Source of the DNA: Yponomeuta sedellus
Taxonomy: Eukaryota > Arthropoda > Insecta > Lepidoptera > Yponomeutidae
Assembly: GCA_934045075.1 (NCBI GenBank)
Contig: OW203736.1
Span: forward strand, 3,330,591-3,394,590
Length of the DNA stretch: 64,000 nucleotides
Direction: 5' to 3'
Shown here: positions 10,601-18,208 of the stretch, one piece after another
How positions within the stretch are numbered: the first letter of the stretch is position 1
How the letters are laid out: each line of letters begins with the position of its first letter
Notes under the pieces: model-generated
Seen by the model: the letters and a program-made list of their open reading frames with translations, nothing else
Told to the model about the DNA's origin: nothing
The model's database searches: none
Made by a program: the position numbers and the translations under genes

Positions 10601-11414
10601 AGGAAAATACTATCTTACCCTAGTGGATGCCTTTAGTAAGCTAGGACAAGCAATAGAACTAGCCAACCGATCAACCCCAGAGGTCACTCGCGCCTTAATT
10701 AAATATTTTTCGTTTGATGGCATCCCCAAAAAGATCAGCAGTGACCCTGGCTCGGAGTTTAACAACGAGCTAATGCGAGAGCTGATGGATCTGTACAAAA
10801 TTCAATTTCATATTGGCACACCCAACAACCCCAATTCCATGGGCATAATAGAACGTTTTCACTCTACTATCATCGAAATTTACCGTATAGCAAAATACGA
10901 AAAAAGATGCACAGATGCAGCCTCTGTCATGACCTATTCTGTTATGGCTTACAAAAATACTATACACAGTGCCACCGAGCTAACGCCGTTTGAAATAGTA
11001 TTCGGACATACCGACTCCGGTAGAGTCTTTGACGTAAACTATGAAAAAACTTATTATCAACATCTACTGAAAGACCACGTAAAAAGAACACGATATTTGT
11101 ACGACTATATAGCAAGAAAACTGTTAGAACAGAAGGAAAAAGTTAGAAACCAAAAAGGAGGTGAAACTGTGGGAGATTTTACTGAAGGAAAAACAGTTTT
11201 TGCCAAATTAGTTAATACCAGAAAAAGTAAAGATAAACCGCTATATCAAAAGGCTGTAGTTACAGGACAGGCAGCTCGTAATGTGGTCCCAGCACAAATA
11301 AGAGGACGGCAAACCCGAGTGCCAATTAAAAACATAAAACGGTCTCCGCAGGTGCTGTTGGCTCGCGCTGACCCTGCCGAGCCTAGGGCAGGCCCTTCAA
11401 CTGCTGAAGATTGA
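7578..11414 (+). CDS. pol: Errantivirus Pol: protease, reverse transcriptase, RNase H, integrase
   Basis: One uninterrupted frame of about 1270 codons. Counting from 7608, the aspartic protease motif DTGSTRSF is near residue 27, RT carries YLDDIIIYS near 441, RNase H has TTDALAVALGAVL near 587, and the integrase zinc finger (HHIGKTCHRG then CEACK) starts near 921. The integrase core has FIDLF (about 990), SDPGSEF (about 1044) and IIERFH (about 1080), giving the D,D,E triad. A low-complexity Ser-rich stretch (about 745-830) lies between RNase H and integrase. It is expressed by -1 frameshift from gag and acts in reverse transcription and insertion. No lesion is seen. The 3' end overlaps the start of env. 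Confidence 0.97.
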   Translation, partial: SDKRLNRPSEVISLNYSGKLKLPYVYLPEINSKFMIDTGSTRSFISPRKANEYFAHYKRYEPFEVVSTHASSRHDEVIDIPSLPSFQSNDLHTFYVYDVDVRYDGLIGLDLLNTLGATINIKDRVLSTYNVTLPINYDTSDYKLMLAPRSEQRVQLPTDLYSGNAILNYKQFCEGVRMPSALVKCRNGYACTVIQNATDQEMTLTVTAPFKVTQFVDTEIKVNSISDIEMKDLEIDDMLTENLQKLRLEHMNAEERASVMKLCEEYKDIFHCDKIPLSFTNEVKHNIRTKNEDTIYLKPYRQAPVQAAEIQRQVEKLLKDNVIQESHSPWSAPVHLVPKKMDASGEVKYRMVIDYRRLNEITVDDRYPLPNITDLFDKLGNSCYYSTLDLASGYHQIEVAEYDRAKTAFSTQNGHFEFCRMPFGLKTAPATFQRTMDNVLRGLQGIHCMVYLDDIIIYSSSLPEHLQKLRSVFDRLRATNLKVQLDKSEFFRKEVLYLGHKITKDGLQPNDDKIRAVLDFPLPKTTTEIKSFLGLVGYYRRFIKDFAQITRPLTTCLKKRNKIIIDQAYVDSFNRCKELLTSAPLLQYPDPNQTLILTTDALAVALGAVLSQGTVGKDAPIAYASRTLSDTESRYSTIERELLAIVWATKHFRPYLYGRKFIIYTDHRPLAWLNSLKDPNSKLTRWRLRLQDFNFDIVYKKGKQNTNADALSRIKVNATESEDKALSMKVNIDKKEKALQAYIGQVTEQIKKLTTGKRHSSSTISISDDDRTASVSPITISDTLSAKDDESVTYPVPSLSSSASATVHSVRNLESVGIPILNDAIDTKPNQIIVYSWCKRELQVQDLSREKQKVLQIFIPSDNNDDVIKEFLKKYIKNKVKYFIWFESEELRKKFATIVIKLFKKDAVNFYECTERVVFIEDEKEQKAIILKHHIGKTCHRGVRETMVRLRRNYFWHKMQDTVSAVLNGCEACKIMKYDRHPLKPMLQLTQTQDAPFQEIFIDLFSIEGKYYLTLVDAFSKLGQAIELANRSTPEVTRALIKYFSFDGIPKKISSDPGSEFNNELMRELMDLYKIQFHIGTPNNPNSMGIIERFHSTIIEIYRIAKYEKRCTDAASVMTYSVMAYKNTIHSATELTPFEIVFGHTDSGRVFDVNYEKTYYQHLLKDHVKRTRYLYDYIARKLLEQKEKVRNQKGGETVGDFTEGKTVFAKLVNTRKSKDKPLYQKAVVTGQAARNVVPAQIRGRQTRVPIKNIKRSPQVLLARADPAEPRAGPSTAED

Positions 11415-12082
11415 CAAGAACCCAGGAATCTTGCCTGTAAGAAAAGGCGAAGCCTTCTTTCAGCAAGATAGGTGGATACTTATCCAGACTTTAGATTTAA
11501 ATGGCTTACAGTTTGATTTAGCATTTAATGTTTTGAAGTATAGTGAGTTTGTTAAGTTAGTTAGATTAGATAAGTCGCATCCGCGCGAATTTTTAGGATT
11601 ACAGGAACAGCTAGAGTATTTAAGTAACGTAACTATAGAGAAACTCAACCAAGTGATGCCTACGCGTCGGTTCAACCGTTTCAGGCGAGGACTGTTAGAC
11701 CCTCTCGGATCAATAGTAAAGCTTCTGACAGGAAACTTAGACCATAACGATGCTATCCGGTATGACGACCTTATTTCGAAAATAAGATCACAACAGGCAA
11801 CCGTCACAGGGAAACTGACGCTGGTTACCAAGGTGTTGGATAACTTTATAAATAGTACAACTGCCTTTAACCGCAACTCGAAGTCGTTGAACGAACGACT
11901 GCAAAAGGTAGAGGAAATTGTAACTAAACTTTCGGCTCAGAAAAATGACTCTGTATACTATACAAATATTTTAGGCTTGTATAACCTATTCATGAGCAAT
12001 TTTCGAAAAATTTACGTAAAATTAAGTGAAATAGAAACCGCCATTGCTTTTAGCAAAGTGTCTGTACTACACCAATCAATGA
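11352..12082 (+). pseudogene. Errantivirus env, N-terminal part (interrupted)
   Basis: The frame opens at a splice acceptor inside the end of pol and starts with a hydrophobic signal-like segment. It contains a basic cleavage-type site (RFRRGLLDP) followed by a fusion-peptide-like block (GSIVKLLTGNLD), as in errantivirus Env and the related baculovirus F proteins. A region predicted to be helical follows. Similarity ends near 12080, where the ISL2EU is inserted; the visible frame stops at 12174 in transposon sequence. The C-terminal half resumes near 16375. The boundary is approximate to about 15 bases. Confidence 0.85.
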
Positions 12083-12222
12083 GGACTAATCTGAGCGGTA
12101 CCAAAAAATTCCGCTTGGGCAGCGCCACTGTGTCTGGATACCTGTCAAACTGTCAAACGCCTAAAAATGTATAGTTATTTACGTGTTACTGGGCTGTGTT
12201 CTGGTATTTAATAATATTTACA

Positions 12223-13771
12223 ATGACTACGTGTTGTGTAGTACCATTTTGTTCATTGAGAACGTCTGGACATCGTTTTCCAAAGGATAAAGCCCTAAAA
12301 AAGAAGTGGCTTGTTGTTATTCGTAGAGACAAATACGAGCCGTCGCAGTCCTCTCGTGTATGCAAAAAACATTTCTTGTTATCAGATTATATCAAACCCT
12401 TGGACTCAGTGAGTGAAAATCGTAAGTTTATTTAAAATCCTTTGTTTCTTTCTGCTTTGTATTCTTGCGTGATTTTGTTCTGAACCTAACCTAAACATCA
12501 TTTTCTTTTCAGCCAGGCTAATGCTAAGAAGAGATGCAGTGCCCAGCCTGTTTAAATGGACTAAATCTACTTCAGAGTCTGCTATCCAAAGGTCAGAGAG
12601 AGCAAGAAAAAGATCAGTTGATAAAGAATCTCTAGCATCTAAAATTATTCCCTTGGAAGCAGATGATAATGGTCAAGATACATTAATGAATGAAATATGT
12701 TCGGGCAGTACAGGCTCTGTTGTGGAAATATCAGTCAATGAAGTCACTGTAGAGTGTCCAAATAAAGATATTGGTATTCAATGTGAAATAATTAGTGACT
12801 TTAATAGACAAGACAAAAACTCAGATTCTGAAATAAATAGTTGTAAGACTGCAATGCGTATTGAAACATATAAACATGAATCAAAATCTCTGGAACTACA
12901 CTTTTATACAGGATTTGATAACTACGAGCATTTTCATTTAGTATTTTCGTTATTGGGTCCTGCTGTAAATCACTTACAATATTATCCTTCATTTACTGCT
13001 CAGAAACCAAGTGATCGCTTATTCACGCCAGAAAATGAATTTTTATTAACTATTGTCAAGTTAAGAAGAAACATGATTAATAAAGAGCTGGCATTCAGAT
13101 TTGAAATCAGTGAGGCTTCAGTATCTCGTATATTCATAACATGGATAAATTTTTTGTTCTGTCAGCTGAAGGAATTGCCAATATGGATTCCGCACAAAAT
13201 TTCTGAAGAGAATATGAGACACAAAGGTCAAAAATGTACAAGCACAGTAATTATTGACTGTACAGAGTTTAAAATTCAAAAGCCACAAAATCAGATTTCT
13301 CAGCAACTTACTTATTCTACTTACAAATCAGCTAATACATTAAAAGTATTAATTGGTATCTCAAGTATTGGAACTGTAACATTTATTTCAGATGCTTATG
13401 GAGGCTCTATAAGCGATCGAGTTTTATTTGAGAAGTGTGATCTAGTGGATTTATTGGACAAAAAGGACATAGTGTTGGCTGATAAAGGCTTTCAAATTCA
13501 AGATCTCTTGGCTCATAAAGATGTCACAGTAAATGTTCCAGAATTTCTCACCCGAAATTCTGGACAGCTAGAACCTCATCAGTTACAGCGTTCTAAAAAA
13601 ACTTCTTCTCAGCGTATACATGTTGAGCGAATGATTGGGATTGGTAAAACATACAAAATACTAAGCCAGCCCTTAACTTCAAACTTGGTTCCTTTGGGCA
13701 GCAGAATCATATTTGTTTGTTATATGCTTGTTAACTTGCGTTCTAATATTATGGAGAGCCCAGATAAGTAA
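12223..13771 (+). CDS. ISL2EU transposase (THAP + DDE), two exons
   Basis: Exons 12223-12421 and 12513-13771 give 485 aa in one phase; donor GTAAGT, acceptor TTTTCAG. The N-terminus is a THAP zinc finger: CCVVPFCS, HRFPKDKALKKKW, then CKKHF, ending with AVPSLF across the splice. THAP domains bind the transposon ends. A helix-turn-helix-like stretch (LAFRFEISEASVSRIF) precedes the DDE_Tnp_4-type core with IDCTEF (about 314), VLADKGF (about 388) and HVERMIG (about 435). No stop or frameshift is present, so it may be active. It converges on the accessory gene. Confidence 0.93.
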
Positions 13772-14323
13772 ATAATATTTTTAAGTTAAGTAGGGCTGGC
13801 TTAGTATTTTGTATGTTGAACACTACACTACATGATCATATTATTATGTGCACATGATGATTATGTAGTGTAGTGTTCATCAACATTGTCATTAACTTTA
13901 AGGTTACTAATAATAAGGTTTGTATATTTAGAAATAAACAACTTTATTTTGCTTTAAATGTACTTTTATTATTCATTGACAAATGACATACATGTGCTTC
14001 AGAGGGTATGTTAAGCCGGTGGTCCCAAATATTGTAGTCTCTGACTGCAGTGTTTGTGTTAGAGGTCAGTGGACGTCTCTAACCCCCACCAACCCGCAGT
14101 AGAGCAGCGTGGTGGAGTGTGCTCTAATCCTTCCCTCCCAGGGAGGAGGTCAATACTCAGCTAAGGTACGATTAACGAGTCCGTGCAGTAAAATGACAGT
14201 AAATTCAATACATTATCTGTCATAATGTATTGAATTTACTGTCATTTTACTGCACGGACTCAATAATCGTACTTTAGTGGGTGCGTAGTTAATACTACAT
14301 GGCTGTAACGGTTACATGTAGTA
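13772..14323. repeat. Three hairpins between the convergent ISL2EU genes
   Basis: No gene. There are three inverted repeats. One at 13814-13885 has arms around ACACTACACTACAT. One at 14166-14272 has about 40-bp near-perfect arms starting GAGTCCGTGCAGTAAAATG. One at 14283-14333 has 18-bp arms starting GCGTAGTTAATACTACAT, and its right arm runs into the 3' end of the minus-strand gene. A GC-richer block at 14055-14165 is unexplained. They could be small MITEs or transcription-terminating structures. Confidence 0.75.
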
Positions 14324-16272
14324 TTAACTACGCTCGGTAAATGACATACCATAAAACTTTTTAAACAATGCTGGGACAACATGATTCTCATAAAAATTCT
14401 TGACTTTAGGAAGTATTACCTTGTTAATTAAATCGTCATTTCTATCTACAGAAATACATAAAAAGTCTTTTTGTGTCCAAATAATAAAATCGCAAAATTT
14501 ACGCCCAGTAACATACATTTGTGTTTGTACTTGGTAGTAATAATTTGAACTTCTTTTTAAAATAATCTTATCGTTTTCCATTTCTATGTAATCTAAATTA
14601 TTTGTACTTATCATATCATTTCTAATAGAATAAGGACACTTTGCTTCCAAAACTGTGAGAGAGCAGACAAGGCCATCAGGTGAGGCTGCCAAATATGGGT
14701 GATCTATCGAAATAAATAATCCACAAGGAAGCACCATGTTGGTTGTAGTTTCTTTATACGCTGCTATAGCATCTTTTTCATGCATTTTCCCCCATGTTGT
14801 CGGTACAGACTTGAAGTGTTTGGGATTTATGAGTGAATCAACAAACTGCTCTTTATTTTTTCTATCAGTCATATGTACAATGGTTCCAACTGTAGAGGCA
14901 GTTATTCGAAGGGATCTTTCTTGGAACCAAGATTTTGATTTGTCCTGTTTTCTTGTTTGGCTTTCAATATTAACAACATCTTTTTCATTAACCTGAAACC
15001 AATGTTGAAATTAATAACTAGCCCTTCTCCACAGCTTCCTTTATGATAAACTTAAAATAATATTTCATATTGAGCAAAATAGAATTTAAATGTTTTAAGT
15101 GCTTTAAATACAACTTAATTTTAGGAGGCTTTTCAGTATACGACAAATGGGTGCTGCTTACTCGACTATAAAAGATTTATTAACAATTTAGCACAAGTAG
15201 ATTAAGGTATAAGTAGGATTACTTACTTGTATTCGATTGTATATTAACTGGTACTCTGGTGATCTGAGTAAATAATTATGATCATTGAGCATTCCTGAGA
15301 TAGAGGCAGCAGCAAAGGTCCCACTAAGAGCTAGTGTGCGCTTTAGGTAACTATTGTAATTGATTATAGAATTTCTCGCTCTGTCAGAAAATGATGGCAT
15401 ATTTTTAAAACAATCTGGTCTTGGATCATAACACATGTTTGACTTTACCTTCTTATGGACATTGTACTCGGGAACACACAAATTTAAGGCATCTGATTTC
15501 TTTGGAGACACATCCATTTTACTCTTTTTTGGCATGTGCCATACTTGTTTGTTTGATGTACATGTGGATTTAATGTACCAATGCTTATGTTCCTTAAAAT
15601 GAAGTATAGCATAGGCAACTATGGCTACATGTTTGCAAACAGCTTTTGTGCCCTTGCCGGCAATACATTCACAATTCCCTTCAATAATTTCTCCCTCTTC
15701 ATGAATAAGCATTCTAATAAAATAAGTTAAATGTTTTGTCATTTCACTATTTACTTGCCCTCGATAATAGTGGTGGTTATTATATTTCATATGAACCAAA
15801 GCAGACAAAAAGAAATCCTTCATCATCCCATATCCTTTTCGATGAACAGCTGCAAATGTAGACATCCCCTCTGCAGTGTTGTAAACTTTAAAAAAATAAT
15901 CATTGATATGTACTATGTCAATTTGTGGAGCTTCACTTTTATGATTTACACTTTGGAATGAACTTTCAGCTGGCCATGATGTTTCTACAGTCAAGTTGAC
16001 TTCTTCCTCCACATCCACTTGTATAAAATTGTTATTACGATCGTAAGCAATAAGTCTGAAATGAAACAAAATATAATAATAAGTCACAACTCACAAAACA
16101 TGGTATTCAAATTATAATGAGTGTAAAAAAGTAAGGTTATGTTTAGACAAATCATTATTTACCTTTCAATTAGAGCTTCTTTTCTGCCTGTGAGTTTTGC
16201 TTTTCTTTTCTTTAATTCTAATTTTAATTCTGCCACAGTCCATGAACCGTATTTATCAGTTTTATCACTCAT
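14324..16272 (-). CDS. ISL2EU accessory protein: SAP + SWIM + YqaJ-like nuclease
   Basis: Three exons (16272-16163, 16055-15227, 14992-14324) join in phase to 535 aa with no stop. The N-terminus (WTVAELKLELKKRKAKLTG, about residues 11-30) looks like a SAP DNA-binding motif. Near residue 165 is a SWIM zinc finger (CECIAGKGTKAVCKH). The C-terminal third is a YqaJ/lambda-exonuclease-like domain: WFQERSLRITAS, SPDGLV (about 414), EAKCPY (about 430) and QVQTQMYVTG (about 467), matching the D...ExK...Q metal-binding pattern. YqaJ nucleases trim DNA ends in recombination; in ISL2EU the domain is thought to help transposition. The SAP call is inferred from pattern. Confidence 0.9.
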
Positions 16273-16375
16273 AATCACTCATTTTATAAATAAACTACGA
16301 CGAAATCAACCAAAATTCTGTTTGACAGGTATACACAAAGACTAGCGCCACCTGGTGGGATAAATGGCAAACATA

Positions 16376-17427
16376 GGCCTCATTGTTAACTCTACAGAGC
16401 TGTTACAACACTTGAAACGAATTTCTAAAACTGAAAAGTTGATGTATGAGGTAAAATTAAGTAACCTAATTAAGTTTGAAGAGTCTATTACTGTTAAGTC
16501 TTACTTGAAACGGAATGAAATTGTGTTTTTAATGGAAATTCCTTTAGTCGAGAATATTACATATAACTATTTTAAGCTCTATCCTCTGCCCGTGTTTAGT
16601 GAATCTCAAAATGAAACCCTAATAATTGTCCCAAAATACCCTTACCTTTTGGCAAAAAACTCACTTTACTTACCACTAAACCAAGCATGCAAAGCAGCAG
16701 CTGACAACCGCTTTCTCTGCATCGACGATGACCGAGTGCTGTTCCCAAGAAAGACCTGCATAGAGCAACTCATGAGGTATGATGACAACCTTACCAGCTG
16801 TACCCAGGTTTCAGTTCAAGTGGAAGCGATAAAAGTGCAGCGCATTAGCTCCAACTGCTGGATCCTATACACGAGAAGCAAGACCATGCTGAAGAAGAAG
16901 TGCGGCACCGACATGACTCTACAACATGTCCTCGGCACTTACACGATATGTATAGATGAATACCTTGCGACATCTTTATCGGCGACATCCACCTGCATCG
17001 CGAACGCTCCTACGAAAATAATATAAGCTCCAGGAACGTCCCTATCATCAACTTACCTGAGATGAAGCCCAACGAGTTGCCCAGCACACCTACGGTGAAC
17101 ATACAGGACATCAATCTGGATCAGTTACACCTATTATCATACGCAATGAAACAAACGGATCTTATAACCAATAGTGAAACTCGCAGTGAACAAATAGTGC
17201 ACAACTTTGGACTGACTGCTCTTATTTTGTATGTGTTTTTAGGTTTAACGATTCTATGTGTTATTTTAATTATGTTTAAGGCTCAGTTAGCGATGCTTTG
17301 GCGTCATCACCTATGTACCAGAGGTCCATCGGATGATTCCGCTCTTGAGGAGGGAGGAGTTATGTGTTCACCTCAATCCTCTACTAGTAGAGTTGTACTG
17401 AACGTCCGTGCTGACTCAGCGATGTGA
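16376..17427 (+). pseudogene. Errantivirus env, C-terminal part
   Basis: Env resumes near 16375 (VNSTELLQHLKRI) after the ISL2EU, with conserved cysteines in the ectodomain. A one-base frameshift lies around 16960-17000, because the first frame stops at 17026 and the second opens upstream of 17062. The second frame has a transmembrane helix (LTALILYVFLGLTILCVILI) and a short cytoplasmic tail that ends inside the 3' LTR at 17427, as is common for this group. The transposon insertion plus the frameshift mean no functional Env can be made from this copy. Confidence 0.87.
17346..17357 (+). other. Errantivirus polypurine tract
   Basis: A purine run GAGGAGGGAGG lies immediately before the 3' LTR (starts 17358). 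It is the expected plus-strand DNA primer site. Confidence 0.8.
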
Positions 17428-17576
17428 AGTATGCGAAGTCAGCTGTAACATGTTAGCCTAAGAATATCTTGTTTATGATTGAATCAATACAGTAGCGCTC
17501 TCCGAATCGAGTGGACGTATTCGTTAGTTTTATTTTAGTTTTTAAAAACACTCCAAAGCTCCCCCAAAACTTATCT
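17358..17576 (+). repeat. Errantivirus 3' LTR
   Basis: This is identical to 5637-5855 by visual comparison over 219 bases. It is followed by the AGGT target duplication and then the rest of the foldback right arm. Confidence 0.95.
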
Positions 17577-17663
17577 AGGTAGTAAATAGTAGCAAATGGG
17601 TAGTAAATAATACGCATGGTTTGATTTCTATATCTCATTTTGTCCAGCGGACCTGACGGTCAC

Positions 17664-18208
17664 GATTTGTTAGTATTGAAAATAGCGCCATCTATAAAGC
17701 CGGGTACTCACTAGCGAGCTGTAACTGTAACTGTTGCATGTACTGTAACCAAAAAACATAGTGAGTACGTTGTTCGCAAACCTGCTACGAGCGGTACGCG
17801 TGCGGTTTGCAGCGAGCCGATGTTTACAACGTACTCATTTCTGAACGCGTAACGTTGCACGTAACTGTAACCGTTACTGTTACCAAAAACATAGTGTGTA
17901 CGTGGTTCGCAAACCTGTTGCGAGCGGTACTCGTGCGGTTTGTAGCGAGCCGATGTTTACAACGTACTCATTTCTGAACGCGTAACGTTGCACGTAACAG
18001 TGACCGTTACTGTTACCAAAAACATAGTGTGTACGTGGTTCGCGAGCCTGCGACGAGCGACTGGCAGCGAACCGACGATTGTCGGTTTTTGGCGCGGATC
18101 AAAGGGCGCTCGCTGAGCTCGCTCGCAGTGCGCTCGTGGACGTCATGAAGAGAGGTTGTTGCTAGACGCTGCGAACCAGCTGTGTTTACGAGTTATTCCT
18201 TCGTCATC
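17664..18208. repeat. PIF/Harbinger left terminal region with about 133-bp tandem repeats
   Basis: No gene. Units containing GAACGCGTAACGTTGCACGTAA and GCGAGCCGATGTTTACAACG repeat with a 133-base period (second unit at 17843, third at 17976), about 2.5 copies between 17710 and 18050. A start-like GGGTACTCACTAGCGAGC is near 17700. A GC-rich stretch follows just before the MADF gene. Such subterminal repeats are common in PIF/Harbinger elements and may bind the Myb/MADF protein (inference). Confidence 0.7.

Larger units (their letters stand above)
12083..16375. mobile_element. ISL2EU-type DNA transposon, apparently autonomous
   Basis: The insert splits errantivirus env. Near the left end GCAGCGCC..ATACCTGTCAAAC and near the right end the complement of GTTTGACAGGTAT..GGCGCC form inverted terminal regions. 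Inside are two convergent genes: a THAP-DDE transposase (12223-13771, plus) and a SAP-SWIM-YqaJ protein (16272-14324, minus). That pairing of a THAP/IS5-like transposase with a YqaJ nuclease is the hallmark of ISL2EU. Both genes are open with consistent exon phases. Exact ends and target duplication could not be fixed by eye. Confidence 0.85.
5637..17576 (+). mobile_element. Errantivirus (gypsy-type LTR retrotransposon with env), host of a nested ISL2EU
   Basis: Two 219-bp LTRs (5637-5855 and 17358-17576) flank gag, pol and env in that order. The insertion is flanked by AGGT at 5633-5636 and 17577-17580. It has a tRNA-type primer site beginning TGGCGCAGCC beside the 5' LTR and a polypurine tract before the 3' LTR. 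Excluding the ISL2EU inserted in env, the element is about 7.6 kb, normal for insect errantiviruses. By eye the LTRs are identical over all 219 bases, which suggests a recent insertion. Even so, gag and env carry frameshifts and a stop, while pol is open throughout. Confidence 0.95.
4822..17663. mobile_element. Foldback/MITE element copy 2, split by an errantivirus
   Basis: The left end (GTGACCGTCAGGTCCGCTGG at 4822) and right end (its complement ending at 17663) match copy 1 at 263-1425. Without the errantivirus at 5637-17576 the unit would be about 900 bp, shorter than copy 1 because part of the centre is missing. The flanks are GCAAAAAC and GATTTGTT and do not match, unlike copy 1. This suggests recombination, deletion or decay after insertion. 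Confidence 0.82.
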
